Shown: positions 24,366-32,968 of the stretch, piece after piece
Position numbering within the stretch: position 1 is the first letter of the stretch
How the letters are laid out: each line of letters opens with the position of its first letter
Origin: Lactiplantibacillus plajomi
Lineage (GTDB): Bacteria > Bacillota > Bacilli > Lactobacillales > Lactobacillaceae
Length of the DNA: 38,995 nt
Reading direction: 5' to 3'
Assembly: GCF_005405405.1 (NCBI RefSeq)
Contig: NZ_BJDZ01000027.1
Coordinates: 1-38,995, forward strand
Notes under the pieces: generated by a model
Told to the model about the DNA's origin: nothing
The model's input: the letters and a program-made list of their open reading frames with translations, nothing else
Database searches by the model: none
Made by a program: the position numbers and the translations under genes

Positions 24366-26600
24366 TTATTCAGTTGTATCGGAATTGCTTTCGGCTTTCA
24401 ACGTAATTTTACCGTCTTCGACCTTGGCAACCATGTTCTTAACGTCGCCGTGATCCAGGTAGAAGTCGGCGATGCGGTCTTCAATCTGTTCTTGAATGAC
24501 CCGCCGAAGTGGCCGCGCACCCATTTCTGGATTGTAGCCGAGGTCGACCAGTTTTTCTTCCACTGGTTCGGTTACGTGAACGTGTAAGCCCTGGTTAGCC
24601 AACATGGCGTTGACGTCACCAATCATCAAGTCAACGATCTTCATCAAGTTGGCCTTGGATAAGGCGTTGAACTGGATGATGTCGTCAAAACGGTTGAGGA
24701 ATTCCGGCTTGAAGTAGTCGGTCAGCCGCGAGGTGATGTCGTGGGTCTTGCCTTCAGCAGCGGCCCCGAAACCAACGTTAGCTTCACTGTCGCCGGTCCC
24801 GGCGTTTGACGTCATGATAATGATCGTATCCTTGAAGCTGACGGTGCGACCTTGTGAATCGGTCAGGCGCCCATCGTCAAGAATTTGTAGGAACATGTGC
24901 ATGACGTCCGGATGGGCCTTTTCGATTTCATCTAATAAGACCAGGCTATAAGGGTGGCGGCGAACTTTTTCAGTCAGTTGACCGGCTTCCTCGTAGCCGA
25001 CGTAGCCAGGCGGTGACCCGATCAATTTGGCCACTGAGTGCGGTTCCATGTATTCACTCATGTCAAAGCGAATCATGGCGTCCTCGGAACCAAAGAGTTC
25101 CTTAGCCAGTTGCTTAGCTAGTTCTGTTTTACCGACCCCGGTCGGGCCAACGAACATGAACGAACCGATTGGCCGGCCAGTTCCGTTCAGACCGATGCGG
25201 TTCCGGCGAATGGCCCGCGCGACCGCTTCAACGGCCTGGTTCTGACCAATAACGTGACTTTCAAGGTCGGGGGCCAAGGTCTTCATCTGAGCTTGTTCCT
25301 TCGCTTGCAAATCACCAACCGGAATGTTGGTCTTTTCTTCGACGATTTGTTGCATGTCTTCAACCGTAACGGTGGCCGTGTCAGCCGCTTGGTTACCCGA
25401 ATTTTCATCCGGTTTAGCTTTTTCTAACTTCGCCACTTGGTCGCGGTAGTAGGCGGCCTTTTCGTAGTCTTCCTTTTTAAGGGCGTCCTGTTTTTGCTGT
25501 TCAGCCGCGTCGATTTTTTCCTGAATCGTCTTTGGATCAACGGTCTTTAAGGTCAGGTTCTTACGTGAGCCGGCCTCATCCAATAGGTCAATCGCCTTGT
25601 CAGGAAGGAAGCGGTCTTGGATGTAACGGTTCGACAGGGTGACCGCCGCGTCGATTGCGTCGGCATTGTACTTCACGTGGTGATAATCCTCATATTTCTT
25701 TTGAATACCCTTGAGAATCTTAATTGATTCTTCCACGCTCGGTTCGTTGACAGTTACCGGTTGGAACCGCCGAGCGAGGGCCGCGTCTTTTTCAATGTCG
25801 CGGTATTCGTTTAAGGTCGTCGCACCGACGAGTTGGAAATCACCACGGGCGAGGGCTGGCTTTAAGACGTTACCGGCGTCCATGCCACCCTCGGCGTTAC
25901 CAGCACCCATAATTTCGTGAATTTCATCAATGAAAAGCACGATGTTCGGGTTCGATTGAACCTCTTTCATCAATTGTTGCATCCGTTGTTCGAATTGCCC
26001 GCGGATCCCGGTTCCTTGAACTAGGGAAGCCACGTCTAAACGGATAATTTCTTTATTTAATAGTTTCTGCGGAACTTCGCCCGAAACGATCTTTTGAGCT
26101 AAGCCTTCCACGACCGCCGTTTTACCAACCCCGGCTTCACCAATCAAAACCGGATTGTTCTTCGTCCGCCGGTTCAAGATTTCGATGACCCGGTTGATTT
26201 CGTTGTCGCGGCCGATAACGGGGTCGATCTTGCCTTGCTTGGCTTGTTGCGTCAAGTTGTAGCCGTATTGACCGAGTAAGCCACCGCCGCGATTACCACG
26301 GCGATTGCCGCCCCCGTTAGGACCAGCAGGTTGGGTCGGTGGCGTTTGTTGCTGTTGCCGGTAAGCGTCGTCTGGGTTGACGCCGCCACCTTGCATCGCA
26401 CGGAAAATGTCGTCCAGTCCGCCGAAACCGAATGGATCTTGTGCCATATTAGTACCTCCAACGCCATTATTTGGTTGCTGTTCCTGATTCTTGAGCAGTT
26501 GATAGCAATTTTGGCAAAGGTTGATTTGTCGCCGCTGACCGTTGACGTTCGTATAGAGATGAATCGTCGCTTCGTTCTTATGGCAATTGTCACAAAGCAT
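24366..26600 (-). CDS. clpE: ATP-dependent Clp protease ATP-binding subunit ClpE
   Basis: This 744-residue HSP100 unfoldase feeds misfolded proteins to ClpP. The N-terminal zinc finger is intact: Cys3-x2-Cys6, 22 residues, Cys29-x2-Cys32, the feature that separates ClpE from ClpC. Two AAA+ modules follow, with Walker A GEAGVGKT and [11 protein letters not shown] in the first, and [12 protein letters not shown] and [11 protein letters not shown] in the second. A UVR coiled segment lies between them (around residues 370-405). I chose the ATG at 26600, which begins directly at the zinc finger; the frame extends eight codons upstream without an SD. It is controlled by a CtsR-type operator and is monocistronic. 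Confidence 0.96.
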   Translation of the reverse strand: MLCDNCHKNEATIHLYTNVNGQRRQINLCQNCYQLLKNQEQQPNNGVGGTNMAQDPFGFGGLDDIFRAMQGGGVNPDDAYRQQQQTPPTQPAGPNGGGNRRGNRGGGLLGQYGYNLTQQAKQGKIDPVIGRDNEINRVIEILNRRTKNNPVLIGEAGVGKTAVVEGLAQKIVSGEVPQKLLNKEIIRLDVASLVQGTGIRGQFEQRMQQLMKEVQSNPNIVLFIDEIHEIMGAGNAEGGMDAGNVLKPALARGDFQLVGATTLNEYRDIEKDAALARRFQPVTVNEPSVEESIKILKGIQKKYEDYHHVKYNADAIDAAVTLSNRYIQDRFLPDKAIDLLDEAGSRKNLTLKTVDPKTIQEKIDAAEQQKQDALKKEDYEKAAYYRDQVAKLEKAKPDENSGNQAADTATVTVEDMQQIVEEKTNIPVGDLQAKEQAQMKTLAPDLESHVIGQNQAVEAVARAIRRNRIGLNGTGRPIGSFMFVGPTGVGKTELAKQLAKELFGSEDAMIRFDMSEYMEPHSVAKLIGSPPGYVGYEEAGQLTEKVRRHPYSLVLLDEIEKAHPDVMHMFLQILDDGRLTDSQGRTVSFKDTIIIMTSNAGTGDSEANVGFGAAAEGKTHDITSRLTDYFKPEFLNRFDDIIQFNALSKANLMKIVDLMIGDVNAMLANQGLHVHVTEPVEEKLVDLGYNPEMGARPLRRVIQEQIEDRIADFYLDHGDVKNMVAKVEDGKITLKAESNSDTTE

Positions 26601-26674
26601 TATGCTGTCACACACCTTTCGCATCAGAAATATAACTAAATCGATTAGGAAATTAGTTAAAGGTTCAAAAGCTC

Positions 26675-26691
26675 TTTGACCTTTGTTGACC
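26675..26691 (-). promoter_or_regulatory. ctsR box: CtsR operator of clpE
   Basis: On the minus strand GGTCAAC-AAA-GGTCAAA is a direct heptad repeat with the three-base spacing of CtsR boxes. A third partial half-site (GTCAAAG, 26697-26691) precedes it. The site lies just downstream of the -10 element, so repression until heat or stress is expected. Confidence 0.88.
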
Positions 26692-26701
26692 TTTGACTAT
26701 T

Positions 26702-26729
26702 AGTATAGCGATTTTAACCCTGGTTGCAA
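26702..26729 (-). promoter_or_regulatory. Promoter of clpE
   Basis: On the minus strand TTGCAA (26729-26724) is followed after 16 bases by TATACT (26707-26702), immediately before the CtsR box. Confidence 0.75.
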
Positions 26730-26835
26730 GTTAAAAGTCTCAGCGTGGGTGAGCACTTAACTTAGTAACCAATTCAACCGTTACCATTAACGGTTTAGCC
26801 ATTTCCGAGAAGTTCGGCTAGCCGCGGCGGATAGC

Positions 26836-26864
26836 TTGTCAGCAACCGGGATTAGTTGTATATT
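26836..26864 (+). promoter_or_regulatory. Promoter upstream of the 65-residue gene and ptsHI
   Basis: TTGTCA is followed after exactly 17 bases by TATATT. The transcript would have a leader of about 225 bases before the TTG start at 27098. Confidence 0.6.
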
Positions 26865-26945
26865 AAAACTCTAGTCGCGTCCGGTACCCGCCGTGCCGTC
26901 TGTCTATATTATAGTACAAAGCGGTGTTTTTGCATGGCAAAGGAC

Positions 26946-27032
26946 TGACCAGTTTTGATGTTAAAAGGGGTCATCAGCGCTGAAAGCGCACGGTTATGAC
27001 CTTGGCAGCACACCAAGTCGTTGAGCGAACGA
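26946..27032 (+). promoter_or_regulatory. Leader with three abutting hairpins and an alternative pairing
   Basis: Three hairpins follow one another with no linker: GTCAT...ATGAC (26970-27000) enclosing GCGCT-gaa-AGCGC; CTTGG-cagcaca-CCAAG (27001-27017); and TCGTT-gagcg-AACGA (27018-27032). The GGTCA at 26969-26973 can also pair with an upstream TGACC (26946-26950), so two folds compete. No T tract follows, so it is not a simple terminator. No known RNA family is recognised. The rest of 26745-27097 holds no gene. Confidence 0.45.
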
Positions 27033-27097
27033 ACGGCTTGAAATGAAATTATTAATAGTTAGTCGCAATAAATTACGCTGGTGAAGGAGGCGACAGT

Positions 27098-27295
27098 TTG
27101 GCACCCGACTATTCACAGTTAATGGAAGACTTACGAACGGGCAAGCGCGAGAGCTTTAGCGTCGACCCGGAAAATTTCATGGCGTTTCACGATGCGTACA
27201 TGGCCTACGAATACCGCAAACGAATTATTGGTATGGCGGATCTGGACGGCCACGTCGTTTACCATTTTGATAAGGATGATAAGGCTACCAATTAA
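27098..27295 (+). CDS. Small conserved-looking protein of unknown function, upstream of ptsH
   Basis: This 65-residue soluble protein is acidic and has no signal peptide, membrane segment, cysteine or motif that I can name. It starts at TTG behind a very strong GAAGGAGG SD, which argues that it is a real gene. The sequence predicts helices at the N-terminus and middle (PENFMAFHDAYMAYEYRKR) and a short beta tail (GHVVYHFD). A homologous small gene before ptsH occurs in other lactobacilli as far as I recall. It lies 148 bases before ptsH, which has its own promoter. No function is proposed. Confidence 0.65.
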   Translation: MAPDYSQLMEDLRTGKRESFSVDPENFMAFHDAYMAYEYRKRIIGMADLDGHVVYHFDKDDKATN

Positions 27296-27319
27296 TGGGT
27301 TCGGCTCGAATGAAAGGGC

Positions 27320-27348
27320 TTGTATTTTAATTGGATAATTGCTATCAT
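27320..27348 (+). promoter_or_regulatory. Promoter of ptsHI
   Basis: TTGTAT is followed after 17 bases by TATCAT. The leader of about 90 bases contains a perfect palindrome CCTCTAGAGG (27363-27372) and ends in GAAGGAGAT before the ptsH ATG. Confidence 0.65.
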
Positions 27349-27443
27349 CTATTAGTAAGGGCCTCTAGAGGAGACGTGTTGGCGGCAACTCGAATCGCTC
27401 GGGCCAATTTTAAACTTTACATCTTGAAGGAGATCGAATAGTT

Positions 27444-27710
27444 ATGGAAAAGAAAGAATTTCACGTAATCGCAGACACAGGTATCCACGCACGTCCCGCA
27501 ACTTTGTTGGTACAATCAGCAAGTAAGTTCAATTCCGAAATTACGTTGCAATACCAAGACAAGTCAGTTAACTTGAAGTCAATCATGGGGGTTATGTCCC
27601 TTGGTGTTGGTAAAGATGCTGACGTGACGATTTCTGCCGAAGGTGCCGACGAAGCCGACGCCATCGCTGCTTTAGCTGAAACTATGAAGAAAGAAGGCTT
27701 ATCTGAATAA
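27444..27710 (+). CDS. ptsH: Phosphocarrier protein HPr
   Basis: This 88-residue cytoplasmic phosphocarrier receives phosphate from EI on His15 (GIHARPAT) and passes it to sugar-specific EIIA domains. Ser46 in [11 protein letters not shown] is the site for HPr kinase; HPr-Ser-P is the CcpA corepressor, which links this gene to the two cre sites seen elsewhere in the window. Length and both sites are canonical. SD is GAAGGAG. Its stop codon overlaps the ptsI start (TAATG), so the two are translationally coupled. Confidence 0.98.
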   Translation: MEKKEFHVIADTGIHARPATLLVQSASKFNSEITLQYQDKSVNLKSIMGVMSLGVGKDADVTISAEGADEADAIAALAETMKKEGLSE

Positions 27711-29437
27711 TGGCTGAAAAGGTACTGAAAGGAATCGCTGCCAGTGATGGTATCGCGATTGCTAAGGCCTATATGCTAGTTGATCCAGATTTGTCATTCG
27801 AAAAGACGACGGTTGCCAACGTTGACGCCGAAGTCAAACGGTTACACGACGCTTTTGATGCTTCCAAGGCTGAACTGCAAGTCATTAAAGACAAAGCAGT
27901 TGAAAACTTGGGTGAAGAAGAAGCGGAAGTCTTTGAAGCTCACATTACGATCTTGTCCGACCCAGAAATGTTGGGCCAAATCGAGACGAAGATTAAGGAT
28001 GATAAAGTCAACGCCGAAGAAGCCTTGAAGGAAGTTACCGATACTTTCATTTCAATGTTCGAAGCAATGACGGATAATGCATATATGCAAGAACGTGCGG
28101 GTGATATTCGTGACGTCACGAAGCGGGTGATGAGTCACTTGCTTGGTGTAACGTTGCCAAGTCCTGCACTTATCAACTCCGAAGTTGTCGTGGTTGCCCA
28201 CGACTTAACGCCTAGTGATACGGCACAACTTGATCGTAAGTACGTTAAGGGATTCATTACCGACATTGGTGGTCGGACGAGTCATTCCGCCATCATGTCA
28301 CGGACCCTTGAAATTCCTGCGGTTGTTGGGTCTGAAACCGCTACGACTGACATTGCTGAAGGCGACACAATCGTCCTAGACGGGATCAATGGTTCTGCCT
28401 TGGTCAAGCCTAGCGATGCCGAAAAGGCGGACTACCAACAAAAGGCCAAGGACTTCGTTGAACAAAAAGCAGAATGGGCGAAGTTAAAGAACGAAGCGAC
28501 CGTTTCTAAAGATGGTAAGCACTTCGAACTTGCTTCTAACATTGGGACGCCTGACGATATGCAAGGGGTCTTGGATGCTGGTTCCGAAGCCATCGGGTTA
28601 TTCCGTTCCGAATTCCTTTACATGAATAGTGCGGAATTACCGGACGAAGATACTCAATTCGAAGCCTACAAGAAGGTTGTCGAAGGCATGCAAGGTAAGC
28701 CAGTGATTGTTCGGACCATGGATATTGGTGGCGACAAGCACTTGCCTTACTTACCATTACCTGACGAAATGAACCCGTTCTTAGGTTACCGGGCGATCCG
28801 GATTTCGCTTGATCGCGATGACATTTTCCGGACACAATTACGGGCCTTATTACGGGCGTCACACTACGGTCAATTGCGGATTATGTTCCCAATGATCGCC
28901 ACCTTGGACGAGTTCCGTCAAGCTAAGCACATCTTCGAAGAAGAAAAAGCGAAGTTGGTTGCGGCCGGTACGCCGGTTGCGGACGACATTAAGCTTGGGA
29001 TCATGATTGAAATTCCAGCCGCGGCTATTTTAGCCGACCAATTTGCTAAGGAAGTTGACTTCTTTAGTATTGGGACCAACGACTTGATTCAATACTCCTT
29101 CGCGGCCGATCGTGGTAACGAACACGTTTCCTACTTGTATCAACCATACAACCCATCGTTGTTACGCTTGATCAAGCACGTGATCGATGCCGCCCATGCT
29201 AACGGTAAGTTTACCGGGATGTGTGGGGAAGTTGCTGGGGACCAAATCGCCGTGCCATTATTAATGGGCTTAGGTTTGGATGAATTCTCAATGAGTGCAA
29301 CCTCCGTCTTGAAGACGCGTTCCTTAATGAAGAAGATCGACACGACGGAAATGGCTAAGTTAGCTGACAAGGCTATCAACGAATGTGTCACTAACGAAGA
29401 AGTTAAAGAATTAGTTGAAAAGAACGTTTTTAATTAA
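27710..29437 (+). CDS. ptsI: Phosphoenolpyruvate-protein phosphotransferase, enzyme I of the PTS
   Basis: This 575-residue cytoplasmic enzyme takes phosphate from PEP and phosphorylates HPr. The phosphorylated histidine, His192 by my count, lies in [12 protein letters not shown]. The C-terminal PEP-binding barrel has [18 protein letters not shown] and the signature [19 protein letters not shown], plus the conserved MCGE near the end. Length is standard. It overlaps ptsH by one base and ends in a terminator, so this is a two-gene ptsHI unit. Confidence 0.98.
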   Translation: MAEKVLKGIAASDGIAIAKAYMLVDPDLSFEKTTVANVDAEVKRLHDAFDASKAELQVIKDKAVENLGEEEAEVFEAHITILSDPEMLGQIETKIKDDKVNAEEALKEVTDTFISMFEAMTDNAYMQERAGDIRDVTKRVMSHLLGVTLPSPALINSEVVVVAHDLTPSDTAQLDRKYVKGFITDIGGRTSHSAIMSRTLEIPAVVGSETATTDIAEGDTIVLDGINGSALVKPSDAEKADYQQKAKDFVEQKAEWAKLKNEATVSKDGKHFELASNIGTPDDMQGVLDAGSEAIGLFRSEFLYMNSAELPDEDTQFEAYKKVVEGMQGKPVIVRTMDIGGDKHLPYLPLPDEMNPFLGYRAIRISLDRDDIFRTQLRALLRASHYGQLRIMFPMIATLDEFRQAKHIFEEEKAKLVAAGTPVADDIKLGIMIEIPAAAILADQFAKEVDFFSIGTNDLIQYSFAADRGNEHVSYLYQPYNPSLLRLIKHVIDAAHANGKFTGMCGEVAGDQIAVPLLMGLGLDEFSMSATSVLKTRSLMKKIDTTEMAKLADKAINECVTNEEVKELVEKNVFN

Positions 29438-29449
29438 TTCATCAAAATT

Positions 29450-29487
29450 AAAGCCTGGTTACGCGTTAGCGTGCTAGGCTTTTTTTG
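29450..29487 (+). terminator. Terminator of ptsHI
   Basis: AAAGCCT pairs with AGGCTTT, with inner ACGC/GCGT pairing, followed by seven T residues. Confidence 0.88.
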
Positions 29488-29555
29488 GTGGTTAAAAACG
29501 GGGCGCCGTGTTCATCATCATTTTGCCACGAACCCTTAATTTCCATTAAGATTAT

Positions 29556-29584
29556 TTGCAACTATCATAGCGAACCAATATAAT
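29556..29584 (+). promoter_or_regulatory. Promoter of the glycosyltransferase operon
   Basis: TTGCAA is followed after 17 bases by a perfect TATAAT, with a second TATAAT eleven bases later. A small dyad GCGCA-tt-TGCGC lies in the leader. Confidence 0.78.
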
Positions 29585-29675
29585 TGTTATAATTAGGCAT
29601 TAACGGAACGTGCGCATTTGCGCGAGATACGCCGGTTCAACACCACTGGCTTAGAAACTAAGGGGGAGACATGTC

Positions 29676-30854
29676 GTGAACATCGGGATATTTACAGATA
29701 CCTATTATCCACAGGTGAGTGGGGTTGCCACGTCGATTAAGGTGCTGCGCAATCAACTGGAACGTGCGGGTCACCAGGTGTATATCTTTACAACGACCGA
29801 TCCCCACGTTGATAAGAATATTTATGAGCGGAACATTTTTCGTTTTACGAGTATTCCGTTCGTCTCGTTTACGGATCGGCGGATCGCCATTCGGGGGCTA
29901 TTTAAGGCCTACCAAGTGGCGAAGGACTTGGGGTTAGACATTGTCCATACCCAAACCGAATTTTCAATGGGGATGATTGGTAAGTTCGTGGCCAAGCAGT
30001 TGAAGATTCCTTGCATCCATACGTACCACACGATGTATGAGGACTACTTACACTACATTGCTAATGGCAAACTGTTGAAGCCGTACCACGTCAAGGAGGC
30101 CACCCGGGCTTATTGTTACCATCTAAACGGTATTGTAGCACCAAGTCACCGGGTTTCTAAGACCTTGAAGGGTTACGGCGTTAAGGCGCCGATTCGGATC
30201 ATCCCAACCGGGATCGACGTAAACCAGTACGAACAGACACCGACTACCGATTACCGTGAACAGTTGGGCTACGCAGCCGACACGCCGGTTTTGCTGTCGC
30301 TGAGTCGGTTAGCTTATGAAAAGAACATTCACGAGGTCATCGCGGCCTTGCCCGCCATTATCGACCAGGTTCCCGCGACCCAGTTACTGATTGTTGGCGA
30401 TGGCCCGGCCCGTGAAACGCTGGAAAATCAGGTCAAGGACGCGGGCTTAAGTGACCACGTCCAGTTTACCGGTGAAATCGATAACGATGAAGTTTATAAC
30501 TATTATCAAATGGCCGACCTGTTTGTTTCGGCTTCGCATTCCGAATCACAAGGGTTGACTTACATTGAAGCCATGGCGGCCGGGTTAAAAAACGTCGTGG
30601 CGGCCGGACCGTATACCGACCAGCTACTAGACGACCCGTCGTTAGGAACGACTTTTACGACTAAGGCGGGGTTGGTCAAAGACGTGGTCCGCTACCTGCA
30701 GCACCCGCATACTTTTGATGATCCGAAGCCCCGCCAAAAGAAGTTATACCAGATTTCAGCGGAGTACTTCGGTAAGCGGGTGATCAATTATTATCAGGAT
30801 GTCCAGCTGGCCTATTCGGAAACGGCTGACAAGTCGGCGGATATCAGCAATTAA
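29676..30854 (+). CDS. GT4 glycosyltransferase, probable 1,2-diacylglycerol 3-glucosyltransferase (LafA/BgsB-like)
   Basis: This 392-residue cytoplasmic-face glycosyltransferase probably adds the first glucose to diacylglycerol for the LTA glycolipid anchor. The N-terminus IGIFTDTYYPQVSGVATSI is highly characteristic of that group. The nucleotide-sugar domain shows LSRLAYEKNIHEVI and LIVGDGPARETLE, and the catalytic E-x7-E lies in SESQGLTYIEAM. It starts at GTG, seven bases after AAGGGGGAG. The second transferase, 11 bases downstream, and ltaS a few kilobases away support the assignment. The donor sugar is inferred. Confidence 0.85.
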   Translation: MNIGIFTDTYYPQVSGVATSIKVLRNQLERAGHQVYIFTTTDPHVDKNIYERNIFRFTSIPFVSFTDRRIAIRGLFKAYQVAKDLGLDIVHTQTEFSMGMIGKFVAKQLKIPCIHTYHTMYEDYLHYIANGKLLKPYHVKEATRAYCYHLNGIVAPSHRVSKTLKGYGVKAPIRIIPTGIDVNQYEQTPTTDYREQLGYAADTPVLLSLSRLAYEKNIHEVIAALPAIIDQVPATQLLIVGDGPARETLENQVKDAGLSDHVQFTGEIDNDEVYNYYQMADLFVSASHSESQGLTYIEAMAAGLKNVVAAGPYTDQLLDDPSLGTTFTTKAGLVKDVVRYLQHPHTFDDPKPRQKKLYQISAEYFGKRVINYYQDVQLAYSETADKSADISN

Positions 30855-30865
30855 GGGGACGAATT

Positions 30866-31888
30866 ATGTTAAACATTACCATGTTTTCGAAGGCTGACTC
30901 GGTTAAGGGTCAGGGGGTCGGCAGTGCTTACCTCGAACTAATGCGGTTATTAAAGACCCATTGGCACGACGAGTTCAACGTTAAAGTCAATCGTTACGGT
31001 CGCTCGGCCATTTCACACTACCATACGGTTAACCCGCAATTCTATTTGTCAACGTTCATGCCGAACCGCGGTCGAAAAATTGGTTACGTTCACTTCTTAC
31101 CCGAAACCTTGGAAGGAAGCTTGAAATTGCCACGGCCGTTTCAAGCCGTCTTTAACCATTACTTGATCTCGTTTTACAAACGAATGGATCACATCGTCGT
31201 GGTTAACCCGACCTTTATTCCAAAATTGGCGGCGTACGGGATTCCCGCAAAGGACGTCACCTACATCCCGAACTTCGTTAGTAAGCGGGAGTTTTATGAG
31301 ATGACTGCTAGTAAGCGGGAACGGCTGCGCCGCCAGTACGGCTACGCGACTGACCGGTTTACGATTATCGGGACCGGTCAGATTCAGGATCGTAAGGGCG
31401 TGCCGGACTTTATCAAGTTAGCTCGTCAAAACCCGGATATCCAGTTCATCTGGGCCGGGGGCTTTTCGTTTGGCCGGATTACGGACGGCTATCAGCAGCT
31501 TAAGGAAGTCGTTGATAATCCACCGGCTAACTTGTCATTTCCGGGAATCGTTGACCGTGAAAAGTTAGTTGACTACTATAATATGGCGGATTTATTTTTA
31601 TTGCCATCGTATAACGAACTGTTTCCAATGTCGGTGCTTGAAGCCTTTAGTTGCGGAACACCGGTCCTTTTGCGTGACTTGGACCTGTACCGGGCAATTA
31701 TCGACGGCTACTACCAAGCGGCTACCGACGTTGACGACATGCAACGGCAAATTGACTATTTGCGGCAAACGCCAGCTGCGTTAGTTGCGTTACAGGAACA
31801 AGCACGTCACGCCGCGAAGGATTATTCGGAAGAACGGTTGGCCCAAATTTGGCATGCGTTTTATTTAGACCAAGCCGAGAAGGGGTAA
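30866..31888 (+). CDS. GT4 glycosyltransferase, second step of glycolipid anchor synthesis (LafB/BgsA-like)
   Basis: This 340-residue GT4 enzyme likely adds the second hexose to monoglucosyl-diacylglycerol. The N-terminal MFSKADSVKGQGVGSAYLEL matches LafB/BgsA-type enzymes. GTGQIQDRKGVPDFIKLA and LLPSYNELFPMSVLEAFSCG (with the E-x7-E pair) are in place. The order first transferase, second transferase, membrane protein recalls the Listeria lafABC and enterococcal bgs regions. SD is AAGGGGACG. Whether it adds glucose or galactose cannot be told. Confidence 0.85.
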   Translation: MLNITMFSKADSVKGQGVGSAYLELMRLLKTHWHDEFNVKVNRYGRSAISHYHTVNPQFYLSTFMPNRGRKIGYVHFLPETLEGSLKLPRPFQAVFNHYLISFYKRMDHIVVVNPTFIPKLAAYGIPAKDVTYIPNFVSKREFYEMTASKRERLRRQYGYATDRFTIIGTGQIQDRKGVPDFIKLARQNPDIQFIWAGGFSFGRITDGYQQLKEVVDNPPANLSFPGIVDREKLVDYYNMADLFLLPSYNELFPMSVLEAFSCGTPVLLRDLDLYRAIIDGYYQAATDVDDMQRQIDYLRQTPAALVALQEQARHAAKDYSEERLAQIWHAFYLDQAEKG

Positions 31889-31892
31889 CGCC

Positions 31893-32936
31893 ATGTCACG
31901 AAAAAACATTTGGTCGTTACTAATCATGGTTGCGCTAGGCGTTGGGATTTCGTGGTATTCACTACGAAACGTTAAGTTGGCGAACTTGATGAACGACATT
32001 TATACGCTTAACTGGTGGTGGTTACTAGTTGCGTTAGGCTGTATGGGGCTGTATTTCGGTTTTGAAGCCATCGTTGTACAAAAGTTTGTTCGTCACCGGT
32101 ACCGCAAGTATTCGTTACGGAGTGCGTTGCGGGTACCGCTTGCAGAACAGTTATTTAACGGGATCACGCCGTTTGCGTCGGGGGGACAGCCCGCGCAGAT
32201 TTTTGTAATGGCCCAATCCGGCATTGACGTTGGCCGAGCTAGTTCGGTTGCGTTGATGAAATTCGTGGTGTTTCAAGCGATGGTCGTTTTGAATTTTCTG
32301 GTGGCGATGATCATTGGGTTCCAATACTTAGCAAGCAAGCTTAGTTACTTATCGCTGTATGTCCTACTAGGTTTTCTCTTTCACTTTGCGGTGATTGTTG
32401 GATTATTATTGGTGATGTATTGGTATAATTTTACGAAACGGGCGGTCCGAATCGTGTTGATTCCGGTCGGTTGGTTCTTAAAGCCGGCTAAGTTCGCTGC
32501 GTTACAAACGAGTATTAACCACAAAATTGATTCGTTTTACGAAGAAAGTGTGCGGATGACCCGCGACTGGCGCATGTTATTGGAAGTGTGCTTGTTAACG
32601 TTCTTCCAACTGTTCTTCTATTACATGATTCCGTATTTTATTATGCGGGCCATGGGGTATCACGGCATCAGTCTGATCATGGTGACCAGTCTGAACGTTT
32701 TGATTTTTTTGGTGACGTCGCTTTTTCCGATTCCTGGCGGTGCCGGCGGGGCGGAGTTTGGCTTCACGGAGCTGTTCGCGAAGTTTATCCCGAGCCATAG
32801 TAAACTGATTTTAGCCATGTTGATTTGGCGCATTTTAACGTATTACCTGGGTTTATTCTTAGGAATGATCGCCATGGCAATGCGGCCGGAAAAGGTCGAA
32901 GAGATTCCGATTGCGGAACGGCCTGATCAGGCTTAA
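31893..32936 (+). CDS. UPF0104 / LPG-synthase-TM family membrane protein (flippase-like)
   Basis: This 347-residue protein has about eight hydrophobic segments over its length. The family motif region GITPFASGGQPAQIF near residue 95 and FPIPGGAGGAEFG around 280 identify the UPF0104/YbhN (lysylphosphatidylglycerol synthase transmembrane) family. It lacks the soluble catalytic domain of MprF. It is four bases after the second glycosyltransferase, with its SD overlapping that gene's stop. A role in moving the glycolipid anchor across the membrane is an attractive inference from position, not shown. Confidence 0.85.
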   Translation: MSRKNIWSLLIMVALGVGISWYSLRNVKLANLMNDIYTLNWWWLLVALGCMGLYFGFEAIVVQKFVRHRYRKYSLRSALRVPLAEQLFNGITPFASGGQPAQIFVMAQSGIDVGRASSVALMKFVVFQAMVVLNFLVAMIIGFQYLASKLSYLSLYVLLGFLFHFAVIVGLLLVMYWYNFTKRAVRIVLIPVGWFLKPAKFAALQTSINHKIDSFYEESVRMTRDWRMLLEVCLLTFFQLFFYYMIPYFIMRAMGYHGISLIMVTSLNVLIFLVTSLFPIPGGAGGAEFGFTELFAKFIPSHSKLILAMLIWRILTYYLGLFLGMIAMAMRPEKVEEIPIAERPDQA

Positions 32937-32968
32937 AACATATCTTATAGTTAACAGGGGAAGGTTTC

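Noticed and set aside
26601-26639. Longer ClpE N-terminus starting at 26624
   Set aside because: It has no SD, and the family begins at the zinc finger encoded from the ATG at 26600.
26980-26995. cre-like sequence TGAAAGCGCACGGT upstream of the 65-residue gene
   Set aside because: It matches only about 10 of 14 consensus positions and is better explained as part of a hairpin.
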